Source: Paragordius varius (Eukaryota > Nematomorpha). Taken from it: a DNA stretch of 64,000 nucleotides. Position 1 is the stretch's first letter; the number at the start of each line of letters is the position of its first letter. The notes under the pieces are model-generated. The model saw nothing but the letters and a program-made list of their open reading frames with translations. It was not told the origin of the DNA and made no database searches. Of the stretch, positions 36,515-48,200 are shown one piece after another. A program made the translations under genes and the position numbers. The DNA is taken from contig OZ176055.1 in the NCBI GenBank assembly GCA_964247055.1, forward strand, positions 8,494,001-8,558,000, in the 5' to 3' direction.

Positions 36515-36732
36515 ATTATATGCTCATAAATTACATTCAATAATTATTAGCTTTCAGATGTGTATATTGCAAACATTTCAATCCAGCCCGTGATAAAAAA
36601 CCTCCGGCCCCAGATATTTTTCAGAAATTAACGTACGAAGCTGCTACAAATCAATCAAAAACCACATTGCATAATAATGTACATAATTCTTCTTCGAATG
36701 AATCCTCACATAACTCATCTTCAAACGAATAA
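33872..36732 (+). CDS. LNPK: Lunapark (ER three-way-junction protein), 5 exons with three micro-introns
   Basis: Exons are 33872-33934, 33957-34138, 34160-34218, 34243-34686 and 36551-36732; together 930 nt, 309 residues. Lunapark sits in the ER membrane and stabilises three-way tubule junctions, acting against atlastin-driven fusion. Seen here: an N-terminal MGKVFSRPSNKPVLILEKID (family pattern with possible N-myristoylated glycine) and two membrane segments (about residues 38-60 and 66-85). A charged coiled-coil follows (RKIKDLIKLKNDILDNIKKT, then YEDAIEILNKFG), then a Pro-rich linker. The lunapark zinc finger reads ICTNCHNHNGMALKEEF ... FRCVYCKHFNPAR across the last junction. Introns 1-3 are only 22, 21 and 24 nt, U-rich and GT-AG. 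Introns 1 and 2 must be removed to keep the frame; intron 3 is in frame, but its removal restores the family alignment. Intron 4 is 1864 nt and holds a MITE, a LINE fragment and a TA tract. Confidence 0.93.
33935..33956 (+). other. 22-nt micro-intron 1 of lunapark
   Basis: Reads gtttttttat...tatag. Retaining it shifts the frame to an early stop. Removing it joins EKIDK to DLKKQYD, as in the family. Confidence 0.85.
34139..34159 (+). other. 21-nt micro-intron 2 of lunapark
   Basis: The sequence is gtaaatttattttaatgata plus a final g. Retention puts a stop codon directly in frame; removal joins LLTPL to CIWGFRNLLKLYF in phase 2. Confidence 0.85.
34219..34242 (+). other. 24-nt micro-intron 3 of lunapark
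   Basis: Begins gttattattt and ends taattttag. It is a multiple of three without a stop, so retention would add eight residues (GYYLRLIL). Removal (KCRLNS joined to ERKIKDL) restores the coiled-coil spacing seen in the family. Confidence 0.7.
34808..35001. mobile_element. Palindromic MITE (TACAGTCAT family), copy 2
   Basis: In lunapark intron 4. The arm gggtataaatatttattaaag is mirrored by taccaaatatttaaaccc, with cgtcca/tggacg blocks near the ends and cgactg followed by TA at the right end (35001). The left end is degraded. Confidence 0.55.
35375..36330 (-). mobile_element. Non-LTR retrotransposon (LINE) fragment, 3' half
   Basis: Antisense within lunapark intron 4. On the minus strand it shows, in order: TIKTPYGTSNWIRMNNDLRQ followed by GCVLLPTLFNVCIESVL (reverse-transcriptase blocks), then CADDTILLSNSVN (catalytic A-D-D motif). 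A connecting region and a 183-codon open stretch at 35377-35928 follow, with YTYLGSLI, KTKICLVKALIFPSMLYASE, TWTIKKDD, FEMWYWRKILRI and GKVEGSRKRGRCKMRW. This C-terminal part is typical of animal RTE/jockey-like elements. The 5' half with the endonuclease is absent, as expected of a 5'-truncated insertion, and there is at least one frame break near 36180. Confidence 0.85.
36463..36510. repeat. TA microsatellite
   Basis: About 24 TA units, 40 bp upstream of the last lunapark exon, inside the acceptor side of intron 4. Confidence 0.9.
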
Positions 36733-36982
36733 TCCATAATTGCGCATGCATGCTATGCTCTCAATAAATTATTATTATTGCTATGCAAAATATATAGTTG
36801 TTTATATCCGTGGTAACCGCGGGTCGCATGCGGCGAACTTATTTTTTATTGGACTGCTTATTAAATTATTACTGACGATATTTATTATTTTGCATTTAGT
36901 TTTAATTTCGGTAAATTTCTATTCGAATTGATTTATTTTGTAGTTTTCGGTTTTTTTCTTCGAATTAATATTTAAAAATATA
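36733..36982. other. 3' flank of lunapark
   Basis: Probably the 3' UTR (aataaattatt at about 36763 could serve as poly(A) signal). The 63-codon frame here is not credible as a gene. Confidence 0.35.
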
Positions 36983-38110
36983 CCAGCTGTATATTCATAG
37001 CTTATTGCACCGGTTAAAATGAAAGAAAACGTCAGCGCAAAGGACGATTAATTTTATTCAGACCACATTTCATGCATCTGGCATTAAACGAACACATACA
37101 TGTTGAGTTCGCCAAAAACTAGCGTCTTATTTATATCATTCAATAATCAGTCGAATTTTTTGCCTAAAAAGAATATTTGCGACACGCATTACCATCAGAA
37201 GGCTGTTGAAAGTTATCGTCTGCTGGCAGAAACACATGGTTATTTTTTATCGATTAAACCATTTGAATGGTTATAATAATTTTGTGTTCAAGTGAAAGAG
37301 AGTGCGCGTGTTAGGCTACACAACCGGGAAGACGCTAAGCGAGATTTTTTGGATGATGACCCAACTATTAACAGTTGAGAGTATTACATGTGCAAAAAAA
37401 TCAGTTGAATCTGCGAGATTGGGAATTACCAATAATCTCAGTAAGGGTCCCACACAAATCGAATCAAGGTCAACTTACAAAGCCACTGTGAAATCCTGCT
37501 TCCACATCATAAAAAATATTTTTGCATAGAATTGGGACGGATGATGATAACATTATTTTGTAAAGTCAAAGAAAAATTCTTTACCCCATTGCCAAGCCGG
37601 TCCATCAAAACCAAGGCCAAATAGCTTCGGCAAGAAGACCATATTTTATATTTGGTGGGACTAGATGGGTATTGTGTTTTATAAACCTTTTAAATACGGT
37701 TAAACCGTTAAAACTCAACGCTGACAACTATTTTTAACCATGCAATAATCGTAAAACGACATGATACCGCTCTAAGTAATGGCAAAGTGATATGACACTC
37801 TTCCGTCTCACAGCAAAACCAATGAAAGATACCTTAAAATCGCTTCGAAAAAGATTCATTCGCATCCGCACTCTCCTGACTTGGCGTTATTTGACCAACA
37901 CAACTTTTCATCAATGCAGACCCTCGCGGAGCAGTATTTTAAGATTTCGAAGACGTTAGAAAATTGAATGGTTTTGGCAAAAGACAATCAGTTTATCCGG
38001 CATGCATTCATAAATTACCTGAATATGGGCGAAATGTGTAGAAGCCGGTGTACAATATTTTTAATAAAATAAATAATTGATTTCCTTTTATAATTTTGTC
38101 TTAATCTGAT
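36983..38110 (+). mobile_element. Degraded mariner element
   Basis: Begins next to TA with ccagctgtatattcatagctt, a diverged form of the terminus of the other mariner relics. Plus-strand fragments: SPKTSVLFISFNNQ and THYHQKAVESYRLLAE near 37100-37230, ARLHNREDAKRDFLDDD near 37300, FLDGP-type centre with FGGTRWVLCF near 37650, KPMKDTLKSLRKRFIRI near 37820, and IHKLPEYGRNV near 38000. The order matches a mariner transposase, but many frames are needed. The right terminus near 38110 is not clear. Confidence 0.65.
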
Positions 38111-39775
38111 ATGGTGAGTTTCGCGACATGTGACAAAATATGTAAAAAATGTATTCCTTACTTTCTCCTCCCAACATATAAAGGTTTAAGCTACATATAG
38201 AAACGGCTTGACAAAAGCCCACATGAAGGACATATTAAGCTTGCCCTGTCATGGTGTTAAATCAGATGTGTGAAAAATTGTTTTAATTTATTGAAATATG
38301 TCAACTTATGCGATTGTTAATAATTGTCATCAAAATATTTTTTATTTTAAAATAAATGAGATAAGAGGCATTTTAGCTGCTATTTATATGTTTCCCACAA
38401 AAAAATCTTAGTGTACTTATATAAAGGATAAATATCTGCATAAATGTCAATCGGGTATGTATTTGTTGGTATATGGCGATAGCCCTTGAGACAAAATTCG
38501 GCCCGTCAGAACTTTTTGGTGAATATTACTGGTTATTATTGACTTGCTGACCATAAATTTTGGGTTGAATAAATTTAGTAAACTAAAATGGTACAAAGAT
38601 AGCCAGGGAATAACCAAGGTATTTTGAAGCCTTAAATATAATGAGTAAATTAATTTCTTAATTTACTCCATGTCATTGTTGCATATTTGTAGGGTTAGTT
38701 AACAATCCTAGTTTGTTTTTAAACTAAAATATTTGTGACACTGGAACAATTATAAAAATGCATTTTAAGGCTTTTGAGCGTACTATTCAAAAAATCTAAA
38801 TGTAAAAAAATTGGTAGCTCATACGTTTTGTACTTAAATAAATTTTTTGTTTTTCTACTAAAGCAGGTAATTATCCTTGTATGAGTGTGTGTGTGTGTGT
38901 GTGTTAGGTCGTTTTAAGACGAGTTCGAATTGTAGTTATTTGGAATATTTTAATAATTTTCAACACCGTTGTTAACCATTTGTTTAGTAACATAATATTA
39001 AAATTTGTTTTTGGCATGTGTGCCTTGTATAACATATGTTTGGGATTATATCACTCTAACACCAAATATTTAAAATTTATAATTAAAGACGTGGCACCTA
39101 TGTAAATATTCAATGAGAATTTTTCAGCACAGTTTTCGTTACTAATGGATTTCGGAATTTACAAAAAACTATAAAACATTTTTGCTTAATTTTAACATGT
39201 TTTTTTATTATGTCATGGCAAACAAAATAATTCCCATTGAATATTTTAACTTATCAATATTTTAGATTCAATTTTAAAGCCAATTTTTCATATAAAATAT
39301 TTCAACCGTAAAGTGTTAAAAGCTATAGCAGTTTACAAAATATTGTGAACACCTAGGATTATTAGTTAATTGGCGCACCACAATTTAGGTGAAACGTGCA
39401 AGGTGCGGTTTTATCATACCGAGAGCGTCATTTCATGTTAATTAACTAATCTTTTTTTTATTAATCTTAATTGACCTGCGAAGACACATAATTACATACA
39501 GATATTACTGGGGTTAATAATATTTTCACAACATAATTTTAAGTAAATAATTATTGGCTTTTTGAATTATATTTATTGTGTATATGGTTTAAAGCCCTAT
39601 TTTAACTAAGTAATATATTACCGATCCTGCCAGTAAAATTATATCTATCCTTGAATTCAAAAAAAACAGATGCTTATGCTAAAAAGCAAAAATTTGCTAA
39701 ACAAACACCACTTTGTTAAAGTAAATAAATACAGCCAGTCAAACAACACATTTACATATTGTTATATGTTTATGT
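38111..39775. other. Intergenic with a hAT end remnant and a GT microsatellite
   Basis: 38360-38545 is an inverted hAT end (gaggcattttagctgctatt ... cccgtcagaactttttggtg), matching 1297-1450 in reverse. A (TG)n tract lies at about 38885-38903. No gene seen in the rest. Confidence 0.45.
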
Positions 39776-39776
39776 T

Positions 39777-39785
39777 GTATAAATA
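39777..39785 (+). promoter_or_regulatory. Possible TATA box of the FABP gene
   Basis: Reads gtataaata, about 160 bp upstream of the FABP start codon. Plausible in position, but TA-rich words are common in this window. Confidence 0.3.
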
Positions 39786-39941
39786 CTATGAAGCCACACA
39801 ACAGGGAGTATTTGAAAAGTGGCATGATAAATCACGCTTGTTGTTTTAACTTCCCTTTCTTTCTTATCAATACTTATATACAATTTTATCTTTTAATAAT
39901 CCATTATATCTTATCCAATACATTAAAATATATTCCGAGCA

Positions 39942-42205
39942 ATGTCCGATTTCGATGGAATTTATCATTTGGAAAAGAGCGAAGGCTTCGATGATTACAT
40001 GAAGGAATTAAGTAACTCATTTTTTTACTATTTATTGATTTTTTTCTGTTAATCTAATGGTACTGACCAAATTTATTTTAAGGAGGGCCAAAAAAAATAC
40101 TTTTTTTGCAAGGGCCCTGCACCACATAATACCGATAAATATGTCATAGCTTTTTGACACATTTGCAATATTTATAATCCAAATAAGTACATCAAAATAA
40201 ATAATAAATTCAGGGTTATAAAAAAGCACACTACCACTGTGTTAATATTTTTCCTATAATTTTTATTTTGTTAACCATATGAAATATTTTAATGATGATT
40301 AAAAAATAGAGGTGAATATTGTTACCCGCAAGTTAGCGGATGCAGCAAAGCCCGTTACGACTATCACAACAAACGGAGATCAAATTACAATAACTACTGA
40401 TATGTTATTCAAAAAAAGCTCAATCACATTCAAGCTTGGGGAAGAATTTGACGAAGATAGGTCCGATGGTACTAAATGTAAGGTAAAGGAAAAAAATCTT
40501 GATTGAATTAAATTTATACCTGATTCAGATTATTAGCTTTAAAGATAAGGGTACTTTAAAGTTTTACAAGTGCAAGGTAAAAGCATGAAAAAATATGGGC
40601 CGTGTTAAAAAATTTTTGTGTTATCAAAATTACGTTACCTATTATTTCTATTGATGTTTACAATGTCATCTAAATTTTATATTGATGACACATCTTAAAT
40701 TTTACATTTATCAATATTTCATGTTTCGACAAAATGTGACATAATGTTTTGGCTCCATAACTATCTTTTCTTTGCATTTATTTAAGTTTTAACTTTTGTT
40801 TTCGGCTATATCTAATTTTTGCCTCTCCATAAATTATTTTATGGTTGATATTCAGGGTAAAAATGTTGAGCTGGGCAACATTGATTAATTCTTTTCCGTG
40901 TACAAAAAATTGTAGTATATTACTAAAAATACTTATATTTATAAGAACACCTAATTTATCGATTTGACCTCGATACTCCATAAAAAGTTTGCACCATTGG
41001 ACAAAGGATAAAAAATCTACAGTTTAGAGGAGTGGCTTAATTTTTTTTGTCGACGTGCACCATTTCCTTCATACTTATTTTACTTCTTAAAATTTATATT
41101 TTATTTCTTAAAATTTATGGTTTAACGTTCAGCGTATGAAAAAGTGTATTGTTTTTAAGCTTTCCTTGGGGGGTCCGTTTTTTAAATTCGGAACTAATGG
41201 TTTTGAGTCTTTTTTTTCATTTATTCTTAGGGTAGGACATTAACTGTATTTTGGATTTATGAAAGAGCTATAACACTCATCAGCCCAGGACTGACCGTGA
41301 TATAATAATTTGCAACTATATCGAAATCTGCACTCACGCACATAGTGTACGTTAAAAGCTAACTTCATAACTAATTGAATAATACATCTTATTTCATAAA
41401 AGCTAATAAATTTCGGATGATAGATATCTTTAAGAGTCTTTTGCATCTCACTTTGTTTTTTATGATCTTTTTACCATATGAATTGGATTAGCAGTTTAAT
41501 TATTTGAATGAAATCAAATTTACCATACATTTTTTATTAATGGTAAAAAAGTATCTTTCGAACTTTATTTATAATAGTTATTATTTTACCCGATACAAAC
41601 GAAATCCATTGTGCTCTTTTTTCTTGAGTGTTGTTATTTAACGGAATATATTAATTATATTTTTACCTGTGTAAATTTACTTTTTATGCCTAGTCTATTG
41701 TTACACGTGAAGGAAATAAATTAATACACAAACAAAAAGCCATTAGTGGGGGCATCGATTCCTTCAATACCCGAGAATTTACAAATAACCAAATGATAAT
41801 GGTAAGTATGATCGCTAATTTTTATTGCAATTTACGTACAAGAAACATATAAAATTAAAACTACTAGATTTTTTTAAATATCGTTTGGTGTTGCAAAATA
41901 AGATACGCGGTAGCGCATTTAATATATTTTAAAATTTAATTTATATAATTTATGTAGTAAATATCAAGGTTCCAAAAAATATGATTTTGTTTTTTTTAAA
42001 AAATATGTGTCTCTTAGTTCTAACGTTTTGTCTGTATTCATTCTGTAATTTCATTTTGTTATATTAAATGTGGATTCAACAATATTTTTAATTAATTTTA
42101 AAATACCGTTAATCCATAATTTACTTTTTTCTTTATAATATATTTAAAATTTAGGTGTTAAAGGCAGGAAACGTTACATGTACTCGGGTTTACAAAAAAG
42201 AATGA
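39942..42205 (+). CDS. FABP: Fatty-acid-binding protein, 4 exons
   Basis: Exons 39942-40011, 40310-40482, 41694-41801 and 42155-42205 give 402 nt, 133 residues, the standard FABP length. Intracellular FABPs are small beta-barrels that carry fatty acids and other lipids through the cytosol. Visible features: the N-terminal FDGIYHLEKSEGFDDYMKEL signature, the VTRKLADAAKPVTTI strand and FKLGEEFDED in the middle. VTREGNKLIHKQK and REFTNNQMIM follow, and the C-terminal CTRVYKKE contains the Arg-x-Tyr pair that binds the ligand carboxylate. The four-exon structure matches the conserved animal FABP gene layout. A lysine replaces the frequent glycine at the first exon junction. Intron 1 carries a hAT MITE. 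The gene converges on the hemicentin-like gene; the stop codons are 79 bp apart, and AATAAA at 42246-42251 is the likely poly(A) signal. Confidence 0.95.
40055..40239. mobile_element. hAT MITE in FABP intron 1, 185 bp
   Basis: Left end taatggtactgacc, right end ctaccactg, with internal gagggcc and gccctgcacca blocks of the 30494 hAT family. The 8-bp flanks tgttaatc (40047-40054) and tgttaata (40240-40247) match at 7 of 8 positions. Confidence 0.7.
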
Positions 42206-42245
42206 AATCATTTTTTTGATCATACAGAAAACGAAACGTCGAGAG

Positions 42246-42264
42246 AATAAAAATTAAATTTATT
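42246..42264. terminator. Facing poly(A) signals of FABP and hemicentin-like genes
   Basis: AATAAA on the plus strand at 42246-42251 (FABP) and AATAAA on the minus strand at 42259-42264 (hemicentin-like). With cleavage 10-30 nt downstream of each, the two 3' ends would overlap. Confidence 0.55.
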
Positions 42265-42284
42265 TTTTGTTTATATATGTCAAA

Positions 42285-45200
42285 TTATTCGTCCACAATT
42301 ACTGTGTATTCAATTGTATCATTTCCAGCCGTATTCGATGCCACACAACTATAAGTTCCGCTATCTGATTTCTATAAAAATATATATTATTATAATAAAT
42401 TACTTTAATTTGTTTGATTTCTAGTTTAAAATACAAACATATAAAAATTAGGTTGATAGGAAGGAACCTTTAATTTTTTAGAAAGCTAATATATCATTAC
42501 AAACCATTGTTAAATTTACAATAATATTTTCAACATGGTATTAACTGTTTTAGAAAATATATAATAAGTAGGGACATGAGAAGTATAAGGCATTCGTAGT
42601 GGCCAATTTAAAGGATTTAGAGTAGGCCAGCACTTAAATGAATGTACACCCAATAAAAGGTAATTACAGTAAAATAAAATAAGGATGTGGTTATTTTTTT
42701 AAAAATATTATATGAATTTTTAACCCATATTCCTGCCAATCAGAGATTTATCACAAAGAGTATATATTTTCCGGCAAAAAAGTCCTAGGTGAGGATTTGA
42801 ATTTTACATCTATTCAAAAAAATTTTAATTTAGCCAAACCAATTCGGTATCTTTAGAGATTGCTCTCGGTTCAAATCCCAAAAGAATTTAATTACAACTG
42901 TTTTACAAAACACATATCGTAAGAAGTTTTTTCAATAACTCATTTTTTATAACATATACAGTCATCTATCTTTTATTTTATCAAAAATTTATTAATGGGT
43001 ATAAATATTTGTTAAAGAATAGAAAAAACAAGAGCTCTATGGTATTAACAATATCATATTTATCCAAAAAGTATAACAAATACCATAGAGCTCCTATTTT
43101 TTCCATTCTTTACCAAATATTTATACCCATTTAACGAAAGATAAATAAATTTTGATAAAATAAAGGATACATGACTGTATATAAATACTTGGACAGATGA
43201 TAGGACTAAATTATCAGTTATATCAATGTCTCCTCTTCTGATGGGTCCACCATCAAGGACCCTTTGATCCTTATACCAGGATACCTGGGGTTTTGGGAAA
43301 CCGTTTTCGATTTCACATGGCAACTCCACGTAATCGTATTGCTTGACAGCATAATAGGTTGTGGCTTGTTTTCGAATTTTTGGGAGCGCTTTTAAGAAAA
43401 TATGCCATAACAAAAATATTTTAATGTAAAATAATTATTTTTTGCTATAAAAAATTTTGGAGGTAACCTTGAATGAATGCATTTATGACCGCGACTGACC
43501 GTTTTACAGTGTAGACAGGCAAAACCATAGGATATGACACTAAAAACAACTTTTTTGCAAATTGGTTCAAAGAATTTGTTTTAAAGGATCAATTTTGTTA
43601 GGAATTTGTATATAATATGGAATTTCTTTTGTATTTTTCCGATTTTCAGCGGGCCGCTCATTTTATCTCAGAGAGCCACTGAAAATAATTTATTTAATTC
43701 ATTTAATTTTTTATTATTTACAAACATATTTAACTAGGTTTTTAATGTCAGGTTATGACTGTATTTGACTGCATTCGTAAGCTGTCATGCCGGCGGTCCT
43801 TATTTTTTAAAATCTACCCTGTATGACAAGTTTTGTTTGCGTTTGAATGTGACCCAAATTGGAGTAAGCTTGGCATGTATATATGCCAGAATCCTCTTCC
43901 AGCGATGTTAAAGGCAATAGAAGATTTCCGCTCTTTAAAACTTTGTAACGATAATTTATTGGGCTCAATTGGTGTCCATCTTTGTACCAAGTAATTTTGG
44001 GAAATGCACTGGAAACATCATTCTCAATAATTTTCTTATCATTATTTGTATTATTTTCAGTGACACAAGGAATAGTAAAGGGTTGGTTATCAATAGCTAT
44101 CAGGGACGTTTCAAACGTTTTGTTTATGTAATGGTTGTAATCTAAAATACAGCAAAAAGTTTGGTTTGGTTAAAAAAGTATTATCTAATATGCTTTTCAA
44201 GTAAAATTTTAACAACTTTGCCAAATATGAAACAGGCAAATATTGAATGTGACTAATCTTTCAAAAGATTAAAAAAAAAATTTGTCAAATTTTTTGTCCC
44301 TAAATAATTTTTTAGCAAAAAAATGCATGCTTAATAACATACTTGGTATTGTTAATTGTATCTGTCCTGTGGCTTTTCCAGCTTTATTTTCAGCAATACA
44401 TAGGTAATTCCCTTCATTTGTTGCAGAAAGTAAATTAAATTCCAAGACTTTTCCATTTGATGATATATTCAGAAGTGTATTATTTAATAATTCATGCTCA
44501 CTATTTGCATCTTTTTTAAACCATTTGATGGTTGGTGTGGGTTTTCCACTGGCATTACAAGTTAAAACGATAGAATTTCCAACTGCCCCCTTGTACGTCA
44601 TGAAGGGTGGAGAAATTGTAGGGAAAACTGAAAAATAATTACAATTTGTCATATATATTTTGTAAATAAATATTAAGGTTTAGACTTTAATAAACATCTA
44701 TGTTCGATGTTTCTTATGATACATCAATTGTAAAAAAGCTGATTTAGATTTAAGCTTAGTTTTTTAACAAATATGGGCATAAAGCCGCTGTTTTTATGAA
44801 AAAATGCGGGCATCCCAAATTAAAAATGTTATCTAGGCCTCATAAATTGTTGTCAGAGCCGAAACAGGTTATCATACTAAAAGACGTATTATTTTGGTTT
44901 TATTCAGTGACTGCATCTAAGATTTCATCGCAATTTTTAGAGAATTATTGTCGCTTTCAACAATATTGTATAAATTAGCCCATTACAGATACTAAAAAGC
45001 GTAAATACAGTAAAAACTGAAATTAACGTAAAAATATAAAGACAAATTTTTTTGAAAAAACAATCATCCTTTTTAAAACCGTATTTTTGCTATGTAAAAT
45101 TTTTAATTACAATCGTAAAATACATAAATGATTATGATTTACATTCTATTTTCATTTTGCAATTGTAAAAAATCATTTATATTTAAAAATCTATATTGAA

Positions 45201-48200
45201 AAATATGGTTGTCTTTTAGGAAAAAATTGTCTTTATATTTTACGTTTTGTCCTTATAATTTCAATCTTTTCTGTAATGAAGTCGCGTTTAAAACAATCAT
45301 TATAATGGTAAATAAAATATTTACCCATCATTTCTATTTTAAACATTTTTTGTGCTGTCCCCAACGAATTTGAGGCTTCACACATGTAAGGGCCTTTGTA
45401 TAGAGAACTATCATACGTGGCTTGTTTAATATCCAACATATGTTGGGTTGACTGGATAGAATTTGAATCAGCCTTAATTAAAATTCTTTCTTCTGTCATA
45501 TCAATGTCCGTGGACTTGTGAAGTTGTCTTTTGCCTAAGTATACGCATTTTTAGTTAAACTTTATTCATAAAACATAAAAATTGCAAAAAATATTTTAGC
45601 ATATTATAATGGCAAAAACCTTGTCCTTCAATCATCACATACCATTTGACTTGTGGTGAGGGCAGGCCGAAAACATTACAAGCCAATCTAACACTAAATC
45701 CTTCAATGACTTCGATTTTCTCAACACTTTTATTACCTGTTAATTTGAGTAAATGATGTTAAAAATTAAATTGCTTGAATGTAATTTCATCAAATTTTTA
45801 CAAAAGGCGACTTAAATTTAATATATATTTGCTAAACTTATTTACAATATAATTGGTTGATTTTTTATTCAAAAGTTTTTTTGACATTTTAAAAACCAGC
45901 AATAAGATAATCAAACTTGAATACCCATATCTATGATTGGTTTGGAAACAACATTAATACGTATATTGTAGGAAGCTAGATGAGTATTTTCGTCAGTAAT
46001 ATTGCACTGATAGATTCCAGAATGCTTTGGGTGAATTTTCAAAAAAATTAATTTGCGCCCATTTTCTGTAAACCTATTTGTAATAATTATAACTTTAATA
46101 GAAGAACATAGTTAAAATAGGGAATTCGATTCGCTAGAATATTTAATAGGTTTAAAAGCGAAAAATTACAATTATTTGTAAATAATAATAACCTAGGTGA
46201 CTTATTAGAGTAAAAACTTATACGGACAAAACGTAAATATATAAAAACAAATATCTATTTTCAAAAGACAACTATACTTTTTTAAACCTTAGTTTTTTTC
46301 ATATAAATAATATAATACAATTGTAAAATATATAATTGATTGTTTTACCAATAAACATATCAATTTCACACTTTGCACTTTAAAACAACGAGTTATATTA
46401 AAAAAATCAAAATTCAAAAAGCATGGTTGTCTTTTAAAAAATATTGTCATTATTTTTATATTTTGTGCGTATAATTTCAATTTTTAATGCATGTTTTATA
46501 TGTGTATATATATAAGATAAAAAAACTGTAAAATTGATTCGCAAATTAAGTTATATAAAAAAAATTAAAAAAAATAATTCTTGTAAAATATGCAAACAAA
46601 TTTAACCTTATATATTGATCATTTATGTTTGTAGATGGGTTTTTTCGCTGCCATTTATAACTTATTTTGTTTGGTGTTATGAAGTTCGGACATGAAATGG
46701 CAAATGGTTCATTGTAAAATGTAGTGATGTTTAACGTATCAATTTCCCATTTTCCAGAGTTATATTCGTGTTTGAACGGGATTCGGTTATTTAAAACAAA
46801 ATATTTTTGAGTCGATCCTATTGAATTGGCTGCTTTACAGACAAAGGCATTCATAGGATTCATGGAGGTTATGTTTTGGATAGTTAAAGATGATGATGTT
46901 GACCCTTCAAAAAAGGATATCTTTTTTAGAAAAAATTATTTGTCGTCCAAAACATAAGGATATTTTTTAATATAAGTATCGCAAACAATGCTACTCTTGA
47001 AAGGGGCACATGCTGTAATTATAAAGTAATATCGATAAATTTAATATTTCTACTACATTTGGCTTTTACAGTGAGCTAAAAATTATTTTTAACTTAAACA
47101 ATTTTAATCATTTTAAAAAAACTACAATATAAATATGTAATATGACTGACCTGAGTTGTTATGATTAAAATTTAAAATTCTTTTTACCCTTTATGGGGGA
47201 AATCTTATTCTAAAGTATGTTTACATCTTACTTAAAGCACAAATCTCATTATTATCTTTTACTTAAAAGATGTGTACCTTGTTGGGGATTAATTTTCAGG
47301 CCAAAATCTTTTGCATTGTTTTGATTGATGAGAGTTCGACCATACCACCATGTAAAATTCACAACCCTATCTCCAAATTGTACAATGTCGCAAACGAAAG
47401 TTAAACCATTATTTAACACGGGCTTATATTCATACCGTGTAAGCGTAGGGCCACGTATGCTTGGTTTTTCTAGGTGTTTGATCAATAAAATTATTTTTAC
47501 AAGAAATGTAATGTACATCTCGCATTTATAAATCAAGTTAAAGTAAATGGCAAAAATGCTTACAAATGATTTTTAAAAAATAAATAGTTAATTTATTAAA
47601 TAAATATCTAATTTTCGGTTCTATTAGTATAACCTTTTTCAGAATAAAGAAAAAAATATTAAAACGAAATTTAAAAAAAATTAATTTTTTTTTATCCTAA
47701 AAAAGGTTATACTAATAGAACCGAAAATTAGATATTTATTGAATAAATTATTTATTTATTTAAAATGATTTATACGCGTTTTTGTCATTTACTTTAACGT
47801 AATGTACATCACGTTTAAAAAATGTCACCATGATGTTATGCGTAAATTATCTTGTAAAATGTTGCATTTTTTAAGTAGTTAACTTTTATATCTCTGGAAA
47901 AAAAGTTTAACAATGGGAAACTTTAATGTGGATTTTTTCAAAATTGCAAATTTTTTATTCTTTATGTAAGGAAAAACCAATAATAATTACTATTTATTTT
48001 TATCATTCCCTCACAAAAATTAAATATAAAAAATGAAACTCTAAATATAAAAAAGTTACGATAAATAAATATTTTTATTTAAATATGATGACATCTATAT
48101 ATATTACCTAATATTTTAAGGTTAACTTTGCCATAAGGGGTAAGAGAACGAGCGTTAGGGGAAACACACCAATACTCACCTGTATGTTGACGACTTAGTA

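Noticed and set aside
40312-40506. Treating the 64-codon frame at 40312 as a separate gene
   Set aside because: It is FABP exon 2 read past its donor; joins at 40011/40310 and 40482/41694 give the complete FABP.
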